Assembly (NCBI RefSeq): GCF_030812915.1
Contig: NZ_JAUSTQ010000007.1
Span: forward strand, 1-64,000
DNA length: 64,000 nucleotides
Source of the DNA: Alkalibacillus salilacus
GTDB lineage: Bacteria > Bacillota > Bacilli > Bacillales > Alkalibacillaceae
Direction of reading: 5' to 3'
This document shows positions 45,361-53,797 of this stretch, piece by piece. Positions within the stretch are counted from its first letter, which is position 1. Each line of letters opens with the position of its first letter. The notes below the pieces were generated by a model, which saw only the letters and a program-made list of their open reading frames with translations, was not told the origin of the DNA and searched no databases. The position numbers and the translations under genes were made by a program.

Positions 45361-46662
45361 GTGAAGGAAATTATTGTCCCAGAGCTTGCCGAATCAATTA
45401 CAGAAGGTACGGTAGCTGAGTGGTTAGTCCAAAAAGGTGATCAAGTTGAAAAAGGTGACGCTGTTCTTGAATTAGAAACAGATAAAGTAAACGTTGAAGT
45501 AAACGCAGATACAGCAGGTGTGATCGCTGAATTACTTGTTGAAGAAGGCGATGACGTTGAAGTTGGTGACGCGATTGCGAAAGTAGATGAAAACGGGGAA
45601 GCTTCAGCTAGCTCAGACGATGGTTCAGAAGCTGAATCTAAAGAAGATGACAAGGCAGAAGAAGCGAAATCAGAATCAAAAGAAGAAACGAAACAAGAAG
45701 CAAATGAAGTAAGCGAACAAGAACAAGAAGAAACATCACAACAAGATGCTGAGCAACCTGTTGCTTCACCAGCGACACGCAAACGTGCACGCGAACTTGG
45801 AATCGACTTGAACGAGATCAAGCCGAAAGATCCAGTTGGCCGAATTTCAAAAGAAGACGTTGAAGCGGCAGCGAAAGAGAAAACTGAAGGTAGCAAGAAA
45901 CAAGATAGTAAGAAAGAAAGCAAGAAAGACGATAAGTCAGCTGAGAAGACAGAATTTGATAAGCCAGTTGAACGCGTGAAAATGTCACGTCGTCGTCAAA
46001 CGATTGCGAAACGTCTTGTTGAGGCGCAAGAACAATCAGCTATGTTAACGACATTCAATGAAGTCGATATGACAAATATCATGAATGTACGTAAAGATCG
46101 TAAAGACGAATTCGAGAAGAAACACGGCATTAAGCTTGGTTTTATGTCATTCTTCACGAAAGCTGTTATCGGTGCCCTTAAAGAATTCCCATTATTAAAT
46201 GCGGAAATTCAAGGTGACGAAGTCGTTATGAAGAAATTCTACGACATCGGTATGGCTGTATCGACTGAAGAGGGTCTAGTTGTACCAGTTGTCCGCGATG
46301 CTGATCGTCTAAGCTTCGCAGGCATTGAAGGTCAAATTATGGATGTGGCTAAGAAGGCACGTGACGGTCAACTATCCATGGGCGACCTACAAGGTGGTTC
46401 ATTCACGATTACTAACGGTGGTATTTTCGGTTCATTACTATCAACACCAATCTTAAACACACCACAAGTTGGTATCTTAGGTATGCACAAGATTGAAAAA
46501 CGTCCAAAAGTCATGCCAGATGACAGTATCCAAGTACGCCCAATGATGTACATTGCTCTGTCATATGATCACCGCATTGTTGACGGTCGTGAAGCTGTAC
46601 AGTTCTTAGACCGCGTGAAACAAATGGTTGAAGATCCATATGACTTATTACTAGAAGGTTAA
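45361..46662 (+). CDS. odhB: dihydrolipoyl succinyltransferase, E2 component
   Basis: Core acyltransferase of the 2-oxoglutarate dehydrogenase complex (433 residues). An N-terminal lipoyl domain with K42 in ELETDKVNVEV, a long acidic Glu/Ser-rich linker (about 80-135), a peripheral-subunit-binding domain (ATRKRARELGIDLNEI; PVGRISKEDV), a second basic linker, and the catalytic domain ending in SYDHRIVDGREAV with the H...D pair. GTG start after AAGGAGGAG. Followed by a strong terminator. The lipoamide dehydrogenase is shared and encoded elsewhere. Confidence 0.96.
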   Translation: MKEIIVPELAESITEGTVAEWLVQKGDQVEKGDAVLELETDKVNVEVNADTAGVIAELLVEEGDDVEVGDAIAKVDENGEASASSDDGSEAESKEDDKAEEAKSESKEETKQEANEVSEQEQEETSQQDAEQPVASPATRKRARELGIDLNEIKPKDPVGRISKEDVEAAAKEKTEGSKKQDSKKESKKDDKSAEKTEFDKPVERVKMSRRRQTIAKRLVEAQEQSAMLTTFNEVDMTNIMNVRKDRKDEFEKKHGIKLGFMSFFTKAVIGALKEFPLLNAEIQGDEVVMKKFYDIGMAVSTEEGLVVPVVRDADRLSFAGIEGQIMDVAKKARDGQLSMGDLQGGSFTITNGGIFGSLLSTPILNTPQVGILGMHKIEKRPKVMPDDSIQVRPMMYIALSYDHRIVDGREAVQFLDRVKQMVEDPYDLLLEG

Positions 46663-46676
46663 TGAATAATTGATTC

Positions 46677-46716
46677 GCACCCTCGCATAATTTATTGCGA
46701 GGGTGTTTTTTTATGT
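46677..46716 (+). terminator. terminator after odhB
   Basis: Stem CACCCTCGCA/TGCGAGGGTG with loop, then TTTTTTTA. The next gene starts 15 bp after the T-run, so it is reached only by read-through or by an unseen promoter. Confidence 0.92.
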
Positions 46717-46730
46717 GAAAGAGGTGATAA

Positions 46731-47342
46731 ATGATTCATTATCATAGCCGTTATTACATTCATGGTCATGTGGATTGGAAGCTAACTGAACAAAGTCATG
46801 AAAGAGGTAATCAAAGTGCGCAACTTTTAAATGGCGATAGCCCTTTATCTGAACAAGATTTAATCCAATTTATGGGTTCTTATAAACGAAAATCAGAATA
46901 TACTTATCGAACCAATAAACGTCAAATTTGGCTCAAGCATTTCCGTACATCAAAACCTATTCCAGATTGCAAAATACGACAACCAATTAAGATTAAACAA
47001 ACAGATGTTAGATACGTGTTAATGATTGATAGTTCTCGTTCTATGAAACAAGGAAATTTATTAGAGTGGGTGGATCATCGTGATTTCACAAAGTACCATC
47101 ACATCTTTCTTCATCGGGAAAATCTTTATCCGTATCCACATGAAGGGTTAACAGAGAAACACTTAGAAGGAGGAACTTCGTTTATAAAGCCAGTTCAGAT
47201 GTTGACCACCGTAGCTAAACAGTGTGATTTATTAGTCCATTTAGATCACGTAACAGACGGCCATGTTGGCCAAGCAGAGCAGACGAGGTTAAATGATGCT
47301 CTTGTTAAACCTATTTTATCTTACCGACAAATCAGGCCATAA
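46731..47342 (+). CDS. small VWA-domain protein with MIDAS motif
   Basis: A 203-residue protein with a C-terminal von Willebrand A-like fold. The metal-ion-dependent adhesion site is seen as DSSRS (D100, S102, S104; in VLMIDSSRSM), the threonine in EGGTS (T149) and the late acidic residue in HVTDG (D175). The N-terminal 90 residues are basic and unrecognised. It resembles the C-terminal part of DUF2201/YojO-type VWA proteins that partner with AAA+ ATPases, and may be a shortened version. AGAGGTGA precedes the ATG. It directly follows odhB, with a terminator between. Confidence 0.7.
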   Translation: MIHYHSRYYIHGHVDWKLTEQSHERGNQSAQLLNGDSPLSEQDLIQFMGSYKRKSEYTYRTNKRQIWLKHFRTSKPIPDCKIRQPIKIKQTDVRYVLMIDSSRSMKQGNLLEWVDHRDFTKYHHIFLHRENLYPYPHEGLTEKHLEGGTSFIKPVQMLTTVAKQCDLLVHLDHVTDGHVGQAEQTRLNDALVKPILSYRQIRP

Positions 47343-47520
47343 GATGAATTGTCGCATTATTCAACAACGATTTGAGCAAATAGTCTAAAATTTACTAAAA
47401 AGATGCAAAAAACAAAAATTTTCGAGAAAATTTAGGTCTATATGATTGCGTTTTCATAAACTAATTGATAAAATGCAATAGCATAACTGTTAATCATTTA
47501 TTTTTATAGGGGGAACGAAA

Positions 47521-48717
47521 ATGGATATAATTTTAGGTTTGTTAGCCATTTTAGCTGTCATTGGACTAGCTATGTTAATGTCTAACAATCGTGGTAAGAT
47601 TCCATTCAAGGGAATCATTATCATGATTCTATTGCAAGGTTTAGTTACATGGTTCATGTTCTCAACAGAACTTGGACGCATTATTATTGAAGGAATTGCA
47701 GCAGTCTTTAATAAGTTAATTGAGTTTGGTTCAGGCGGTGTAGACTTCGTACTTGGCGGACTAGCTATTGAAGAAGGTGCAAGTGTTTTCTTCTTTGACG
47801 TACTATTAATTATCGTATTCTTTGCGACTATTCTCTCAGTCTTAACTTACCTTAAAGTACTACCTTTATTAATCAAATACATAGGTGGTGCGCTTTCATT
47901 TATCACTGGTTTACCGAAGATTGAGTCATTTACAGCGGTAAACAGTATGTTCTTTGGTCAGTCTGAAGCATTAATCGCAATCCAGTCTCAGTTCCATCGT
48001 ATTACAGAGAATCGTTTATATATCGTATCAGCTTCTGCGATGGGTTCTGTATCAGCATCAATCATTGGTGCGTATATGCAAATGCTTCCACCTGAATATG
48101 TATTAGTAGCAATTCCACTTAACATGTTCAGTGCTCTAATTGTTGGTTCAATCATCGCTCCACCAGTTGTGGAAGATGAAGATGATGATGTTGATATTGA
48201 TGATGTAAGTGGAGCAAAAAGTGTATTTGAAGCGATGGCAAATGGTGCTTTAGATGGTGGTAAAATTGCTTTAATCGTTGCGACAATGTTAATCGCCTTC
48301 CTAGCATCGCTAGAATTAGTGAACTATATTGTTGGTGTGGTTATCCCTGTTGAAGGTGCATCACTAGAAGCAGGTTTAGGTTACCTATTACTACCATTGA
48401 CATTCCTAATGGGTATTAATCCAGGCGAATTAGTTGATGCAGGTAGTATCATGGGTCTTAAGATTGTGACGAACGAATTCGTTGCAATGGGAGAACTAAC
48501 TGGTATGCAAGATCAGTTCTCTGACAAGACAATGGGTATCGTATCTGTATTCTTAACAAGCTTTGCGAACTTCGGTTCAATCGGTATCATTGCCGGTACT
48601 GTTGCTGGTATTGATAGTGAAAAAGGTAAGACAGTTTCACGTTTCGGTATGAAGCTACTAACAGGTGCGACTCTAGCATCAATCCTTTCAGCAACAATCG
48701 CTGGTTTATTCCTATAA
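47521..48717 (+). CDS. CNT-family nucleoside transporter
   Basis: Concentrative nucleoside transporter (NupC-like, 398 residues) that imports nucleosides with protons or sodium. Family segments are TGLPKIESFTAVNSMFFGQSEA (read in parts), MGSVSASIIGAYM, and FANFGSIGIIAG near the end. An acidic loop (EDEDDDVDIDD) lies mid-protein. GGGGGAACG precedes the ATG; TTGCGT/GATAAAAT near 47450-47475 is a possible promoter. Monocistronic. Confidence 0.9.
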   Translation: MDIILGLLAILAVIGLAMLMSNNRGKIPFKGIIIMILLQGLVTWFMFSTELGRIIIEGIAAVFNKLIEFGSGGVDFVLGGLAIEEGASVFFFDVLLIIVFFATILSVLTYLKVLPLLIKYIGGALSFITGLPKIESFTAVNSMFFGQSEALIAIQSQFHRITENRLYIVSASAMGSVSASIIGAYMQMLPPEYVLVAIPLNMFSALIVGSIIAPPVVEDEDDDVDIDDVSGAKSVFEAMANGALDGGKIALIVATMLIAFLASLELVNYIVGVVIPVEGASLEAGLGYLLLPLTFLMGINPGELVDAGSIMGLKIVTNEFVAMGELTGMQDQFSDKTMGIVSVFLTSFANFGSIGIIAGTVAGIDSEKGKTVSRFGMKLLTGATLASILSATIAGLFL

Positions 48718-48730
48718 ACCTATCATTATT

Positions 48731-48776
48731 GAAAAGATCCATCTTCACAATACGTGAAGATGGATCTTTTTTTGAT
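48731..48776 (+). terminator. terminator after the nucleoside transporter
   Basis: Stem AAAAGATCCATCTTCAC/GTGAAGATGGATCTTTT, then TTT. It lies directly before repeat array B. Confidence 0.92.
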
Positions 48777-48785
48777 TGAATTAAG

Positions 48786-48932
48786 ATTGTTAGACAATCA
48801 CTTCGGATTGTCTAACAAATTTGAAGGATTATTTAACACTCTCAGCGGAATGTTTCACAATCTTGAAGGAATGTTTAACAATTTCGATCAAATGTCTAAC
48901 AATCTCAGAGGATTGTTAGACAATTAAAGTTT
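48786..48932 (+). repeat. tandem array of seven 21-bp units (array B)
   Basis: Units start at 48786, 48807, 48828, 48849, 48870, 48891 and 48912, exactly 21 bp apart. Each begins with a form of ATTGTYTAACAAT or its reverse complement ATTGTTAGACAAT, then a spacer often ending in GAAGG or CAGCGG. It fills the gap between two convergent genes, behind the terminator of one and just before the stop of the other, so it is not in a promoter. Same unit length and core as array A at 19541. Confidence 0.88.
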
Positions 48933-48937
48933 GGGAG

Positions 48938-50296
48938 CTATATTTGTTGTTTTAGGTCGTAGCGTCTAAACATATAAAACAATCTTCCAATTAAAATCAT
49001 AGCACCAACGGCTAAACCAACAATCAATCCTACCCAGTATCCGAATGCATCGAGTGATGTCCACGTAGACATGGCAACGCCAGACGGTAGACCAATAACC
49101 CAGAATGAGATAAACGCAATAACTAAGGTTACATTCACATCTTTATAGCCGCGCAGTGCACCTTGAATAGGTGTGCCGAACCCGTCTGAAATTTGAAAGA
49201 AGACAGCAAAAATCAGAAATTGTTGCATTAAGCTGATGACTTCAGGATGATCACTATAAAGCAGAGCTACTTCTTCTCGTAAGAAGAATATAAAAGCACC
49301 ACTGATTAAGGCAACTGTCAATCCAGAACTTATCCCAATCAAACTATATTGTTTAGCATCATTCATGCGCCTACCCCCTACTTCAAAACCGACAGCAATT
49401 GTAAGAGCCATAGCGATGGCTAGTGGCAGCATGTAAAAGATTGTTGCGTAGTTCATCGCAGCTTGGTGGGCTGCTACTGTATATGTATCATAGCGGCTAA
49501 TCATTAACGTAACAGCAGCAAAAATACTTGTTTCAAAGAATATCGTAAAACCAATTGGCACGCCAATCTTCAACAGTTCTTTCCACGCAGTCAGCGACGG
49601 TTTAATCCAACCTGTAAATATTTGATAACGCCTAAATGGTAGCACACGATGAATGATGACCACGGCCACAATAGAGGAAATCATGTAAGATAATGCAGAT
49701 GCGATCCCAGCACCAATTCCCCCCATCTCTGGCACGCCGAACTTCCCGAAAATAAACATATAATTAAACAATGCATTGAGTGGTAGAGCTAATAATATAA
49801 TGAACATAGATATTTTCGTCTGGCCTAATGCATCAATAAATGAACGTAATAAATTAAATGAGAATAAAAAGATCATGCCACATCCTAAGGCGACTAAATA
49901 ATATTTTGCAATATGCTGAACCTCGGATTCTAAACTGAGCAATTGGAGCGCAGGATCTAGAAATACTAACCCTGCCACAAAAATGACCAAAGACATTCCA
50001 GCTGCTAAGTATAAACCTTGTTTAACTTTATAGGGAATCATGTCTTTCTGATCAGCTCCCAATAATTGAGCTGTGATCGGTGAAATGGCAATTAAGATTC
50101 CATTAGTGCCTGTTAAGATAGGCACCCAAAGCGAAGAGCCAACCGCAACTCCGGCCAAATCTTCTGCTGATGCTTGACCAGCCATGACTGTATCGAAAAC
50201 GTTCATAAAATAAATCCCGACTTGAGTGATTAAAATCGGAATCAAGATACGAATGAACAGTTTGAATTTATCTGAAATCGAGTGTGTCGGATACAT
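48938..50296 (-). CDS. MATE-family efflux transporter
   Basis: Multidrug/sodium antiporter of the MATE family (452 residues, 12 helices) with two MatE repeats, including MNVFDTVMAGQAS near the N-terminus, AHQAAMNYATIFYMLPLAIAMA (in parts) and AIVPIxG-like loops around SDGFGTPIQGALRG. The ATG at 50296 (MYPTHSISDKF) is chosen because AGGAAGGAG lies six bases upstream; the longer frame to 50389 has no site and would overlap the murG promoter region. Substrate unknown. Confidence 0.9.
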   Translation of the reverse strand: MYPTHSISDKFKLFIRILIPILITQVGIYFMNVFDTVMAGQASAEDLAGVAVGSSLWVPILTGTNGILIAISPITAQLLGADQKDMIPYKVKQGLYLAAGMSLVIFVAGLVFLDPALQLLSLESEVQHIAKYYLVALGCGMIFLFSFNLLRSFIDALGQTKISMFIILLALPLNALFNYMFIFGKFGVPEMGGIGAGIASALSYMISSIVAVVIIHRVLPFRRYQIFTGWIKPSLTAWKELLKIGVPIGFTIFFETSIFAAVTLMISRYDTYTVAAHQAAMNYATIFYMLPLAIAMALTIAVGFEVGGRRMNDAKQYSLIGISSGLTVALISGAFIFFLREEVALLYSDHPEVISLMQQFLIFAVFFQISDGFGTPIQGALRGYKDVNVTLVIAFISFWVIGLPSGVAMSTWTSLDAFGYWVGLIVGLAVGAMILIGRLFYMFRRYDLKQQI

Positions 50297-50390
50297 TTTT
50301 TGCTCCTTCCTATACTCGTTGGCGAAAATCTTTGCTAATATGTCATTATAGCGTATATTGTGTGATGTGAATAGAAAGGACGTTTGCATA

Positions 50391-51464
50391 ATGAGTAAAA
50401 CTGAAACAATCGTATTTACAGGTGGCGGGACAGCAGGCCATGTTGTCGTTAATTTAGCGTTAATGCCTGAATTTATTGAAGAAGGATATGATATTCATTA
50501 TATTGGTTCTTATGAAGGTATTGAAAGAGAATTGATTGAGGGCATGAATGGTGTAACGTATCATGGAATCGCAACAGGTAAGCTACGCCGTTACATGTCA
50601 TTAGAAAATATGAAAGACCCATTTCGTGTCTTTAAAGGATTGTTACAAGCACGGAAATTATTAAAGAAATTAAAACCGAAAATCGTGTTCTCTAAAGGTG
50701 GATTTGTCTCGGTACCAGTCGTTATGGCTTCTCGATTAACTGGTGTACCGTCGATCATTCATGAATCAGATTATACACCAGGGCTTGCGAATAAAATTGC
50801 GAGTAATTTCGCGAAACATGTGTTAACGACGTTCCCTGAAACGGATAACCATTTGCCAGAAAAGAAAGCCGTTAACATTGGTGCAATCGTGCGAAATGAA
50901 TTGTTCGAAGGTGATCCAGATAAGGCAGCACAGTTTACAGGTTTAAGCAAAGATCAGCCGACTTTACTCGTGATGGGTGGTAGTGCTGGTGCCCAAAGTA
51001 TTAATCAGGCTGTTCGTGAGGCCTTGCCACAATTGTTAAAGCACTACCAAGTCATTCATTTATGCGGTAAGGGTAAATATGATGACCAAGTTAAACAGCC
51101 AGGTTATGTACAATATGAGTATGTGACAGATGAGTTGAAAGACTTATTAGCTTTGTCAGATCTCGTGGTTTCTCGTGCTGGTGCTAACTCAATCTTTGAA
51201 TTCTTAGCGTTAAGAAAGCCAATGTTACTCATTCCGTTATCCAAGCAAGCCAGTCGAGGTGACCAAATACTTAATGCCGAATCCTTTAAAAAACGTGGCT
51301 ATGCCGATTTGCTAGAAGATGAGTCAGTTAAAGCTCCAACATTAATTGAAGCTGTTAACCAACTTTACTCACAAAAAGAACAATATCACGAGAATATGAC
51401 ATCGTATCAGCCTAAACAGACAAAAGAAGACGTTATAAATATGATTATACGTACGATGAAATAA
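50391..51464 (+). CDS. murG: UDP-N-acetylglucosamine-lipid I transferase MurG
   Basis: Glycosyltransferase of peptidoglycan synthesis that makes lipid II (357 residues, GT-B fold). Glycine-rich loops FTGGGTAGHV at the N-terminus and VMGGSAGAQSIN in the middle, IVFSKGGFVSVP, and the donor-binding region SRAGANSIFEFLALRKPMLLIP (in parts) are all present. ATG at 50391 follows GAAAGGACG. It stands alone instead of in the mur/dcw cluster, as is the case for the second MurG type in several Bacilli, so a dcw-located copy may exist elsewhere. Confidence 0.92.
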   Translation: MSKTETIVFTGGGTAGHVVVNLALMPEFIEEGYDIHYIGSYEGIERELIEGMNGVTYHGIATGKLRRYMSLENMKDPFRVFKGLLQARKLLKKLKPKIVFSKGGFVSVPVVMASRLTGVPSIIHESDYTPGLANKIASNFAKHVLTTFPETDNHLPEKKAVNIGAIVRNELFEGDPDKAAQFTGLSKDQPTLLVMGGSAGAQSINQAVREALPQLLKHYQVIHLCGKGKYDDQVKQPGYVQYEYVTDELKDLLALSDLVVSRAGANSIFEFLALRKPMLLIPLSKQASRGDQILNAESFKKRGYADLLEDESVKAPTLIEAVNQLYSQKEQYHENMTSYQPKQTKEDVINMIIRTMK

Positions 51465-51465
51465 A

Positions 51466-51506
51466 TAAAAAAGGCGAATTGTTGCGAAACAGTTCGCCTT
51501 TTTAAT
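51466..51506. terminator. bidirectional terminator between murG and gerC
   Basis: Stem AAAAAGGCGAATTGTT/AACAGTTCGCCTTTTT with one mismatch; overlaps the stop of the convergent ger gene. Confidence 0.88.
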
Positions 51507-52653
51507 TCACGGTCCCGAAACGTTTAATTTCAGTAGAAACATTATAATCAACTTCAATATTAGGGAATAAATCTTGCCATTGCTCACGAGTTAATTCTTC
51601 ACCACGGGTGTGGTTATTATATTTTACACCAAAACCAAAGACATCCGAGTTGATTTGTTGGGATTTCTTTAGGACAGTTTTTAGGTCTTCTTCTAACTTT
51701 TTATTAATTTGCTGTTCTAATATCTTTACAACCTTTGGATTTTCTAGGGTCATTTGTTGACTTGTTTCAATAATACGTGCGTTTAAGTTTACATTAACTT
51801 TATAAGTTAAGTCATCGACGTTTGTTAATTTAATTTGGGTATTATTTTTGAGTTTATCAAGTACTACATACATTTGATCTTTACGACTATTATGTTGGGA
51901 CTCCTCAATATATTGTTTAAATGGCTCAATATCCATTTCTAAATTAATTCTTCCTGACTGGAATTTATCCCTTATTAATCGAACTAAAAAAACCTCATCT
52001 AATGAAAGGTTACCGACATGGGTATCACCATGCATAATACCAACTTTATCTATTGATGCCTTATTTTCTTTAATTGAGATGATCGGAACTAGTGGTTCAC
52101 GTCCTGCTCGATAATAAGAGCGCATAAACTCATGGAATGTACTACTGACAATTTCTTCGTTGCGAACAGACTTATCAACTAAACTGTGTAAGTAAACACC
52201 AATGTTCGGTGCCTCCTCATAATTAGATGCTGATAATATATCTCGTGCAGGTTCTTCGGACATTGTGACATACAACATATTTGATATTGCTGCATCTCTT
52301 TCAATTGTATCCAAATAAGGGACAATCCCCTGTTTAGCTATGGTTGGACCGAACAAAATAGTATCCAACTTACCGTTAACGATTTTGTAGCCTGATTTTT
52401 TATTAGCGTTTGAACGAACCATACTGAAAGTTTCACCAGTACTACGAATAATCTGTGATGCGTTAGTGATGTCGGGATTGAATTGGTATAATACGGTTGT
52501 TCCATCTAATTGTTGTTGTTCATTAATATCCAATCCATAGGCTGAAGCGACTCCTAACTCTTCGATAACATTTTTTGAATGGCCACAACCAGGTATGATC
52601 ATTAGGGATAATAGGCTTATAAAGACAAAGATAATTTTACGATTGTTTACCAT
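51502..52653 (-). CDS. gerC: germinant receptor lipoprotein (GerC type)
   Basis: Ger(x)C-family lipoprotein (383 residues), the C subunit of a nutrient germinant receptor in the spore inner membrane. Signal peptide with lipobox PGCG (C23); the mature part has the family's N-terminal VIEELGVASAYGLDINE and conserved C-terminal domain. ATG at 52653 is preferred since GGAAGGGAG lies upstream; it overlaps the end of gerB by 17 bp. The germinant cannot be told from sequence. Confidence 0.88.
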   Translation of the reverse strand: MVNNRKIIFVFISLLSLMIIPGCGHSKNVIEELGVASAYGLDINEQQQLDGTTVLYQFNPDITNASQIIRSTGETFSMVRSNANKKSGYKIVNGKLDTILFGPTIAKQGIVPYLDTIERDAAISNMLYVTMSEEPARDILSASNYEEAPNIGVYLHSLVDKSVRNEEIVSSTFHEFMRSYYRAGREPLVPIISIKENKASIDKVGIMHGDTHVGNLSLDEVFLVRLIRDKFQSGRINLEMDIEPFKQYIEESQHNSRKDQMYVVLDKLKNNTQIKLTNVDDLTYKVNVNLNARIIETSQQMTLENPKVVKILEQQINKKLEEDLKTVLKKSQQINSDVFGFGVKYNNHTRGEELTREQWQDLFPNIEVDYNVSTEIKRFGTVN

Positions 52654-53752
52654 GGTTTTTGGCTCCCTTCCGTCGATGATACATAGCAAATGGAACCATT
52701 AGTACAGGGAATAAAAAACCAGACAGAATGCCGGTTTGTCCGACAAGGTTTGTGAAAGAACCCACGAGATAACGATTGTCAAGAAAAGACTGGCAGATAA
52801 ATGCGACGAGGCAAATAATAAAAATATAATAGGTCTCTTTGCCACCGAAAACACGTTTAACGCTCATACCCGTCATCCAACAAAGTAAAATGAGATTCGG
52901 TAAGACGATAATCATCCACAAAGCAACTGTTACAATATCAAATCGTTCAAACATTGGAAAGGAAATGATTTTAATGGTTGATAGAACAGGCCATGTCAAT
53001 TCTTTAAGCTGTTCATCACTAAAAAAACCGATTGAGACGAATGTTAAGAAGATGATCATTGAAACTGTAATGCTCATCGATAACTGACTATAGCGATGGA
53101 CCTTGTTTTTTTCATTTAAATAAGGATATAAGACCCAAAGCAATTCAAAACCAAGAATCGTATAGGATGTCTTGAGTGCACCACTTAAGAGTTCGCCTGG
53201 GGATGCTTCAAACATTGGCAGGTAGTTATCAAATTTAATATAGGTCATCGGTTCAATCTGCAAGCCAACCATCCAAATCGCTCCAAAAAAGAAGACAATA
53301 CTAGCTCCTACTGCTACCCGTACACCACCTAAGGCGGCATATAAAACGAGTGAAAGCAAAAAAAGTGAGATTAACCACGACGACATGTCTGGAAAAATAA
53401 ATACACGAACAAATTCAATATAATTAACTTGAACACTTAAAAACAACATAAAGAAATATATGATAAAAAAGAAAGTTATTATTTTTCCAAACCATTTTCC
53501 GAAAAATTGAGTTAAAACGCCGTGCAAATCTTGGTTTTCAAAGCTTCTAAGCACATAAACAATACATGCGATTATAATATGAAGTGCAATGGCAGCAATA
53601 ATAAGTGAGATGAGGCTACCACGGCCAGCTTCCATAAATACAATGCGTGGATATCCAGCAATGCCGACCCCGATTTGCATCGTGTGTAAGACAATAATCA
53701 AATACACGGCTTTTAATTTTCTATGATCAGGAATATTGAGATTTTCTGGCAT
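52637..53752 (-). CDS. gerB: germinant receptor permease subunit (GerB type)
   Basis: Spore permease of the APC superfamily (371 residues, ten helices), the B subunit that forms the germinant-binding pocket. Family features are the start DHRKLKAVYLIIVLHTMQIGVG (in parts), GYPRIV in helix 1b, and a C-terminal MYHRRKG tail. ATG at 53752 (MPENLN) follows ATAGGTG; the longer frame to 53773 lacks one. Lies 45 bp after gerA and overlaps gerC. Confidence 0.9.
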   Translation of the reverse strand: MPENLNIPDHRKLKAVYLIIVLHTMQIGVGIAGYPRIVFMEAGRGSLISLIIAAIALHIIIACIVYVLRSFENQDLHGVLTQFFGKWFGKIITFFFIIYFFMLFLSVQVNYIEFVRVFIFPDMSSWLISLFLLSLVLYAALGGVRVAVGASIVFFFGAIWMVGLQIEPMTYIKFDNYLPMFEASPGELLSGALKTSYTILGFELLWVLYPYLNEKNKVHRYSQLSMSITVSMIIFLTFVSIGFFSDEQLKELTWPVLSTIKIISFPMFERFDIVTVALWMIIVLPNLILLCWMTGMSVKRVFGGKETYYIFIICLVAFICQSFLDNRYLVGSFTNLVGQTGILSGFLFPVLMVPFAMYHRRKGAKNHGKQS

Positions 53753-53797
53753 AATAACACCTATTCCTAGCATTTTATCGTCATGAGAAATGTGGCA

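Noticed and set aside
45441-45923. 160-codon open frame opposite the acidic linker of odhB
   Set aside because: It arises from the biased Glu/Lys/Ser codons of the linker read backwards (Ser/Phe rich product) and lacks a start signal.
50391-51464. MurG as part of a dcw cluster
   Set aside because: No other mur, fts or div gene is adjacent; neighbours are a MATE exporter and a ger operon.
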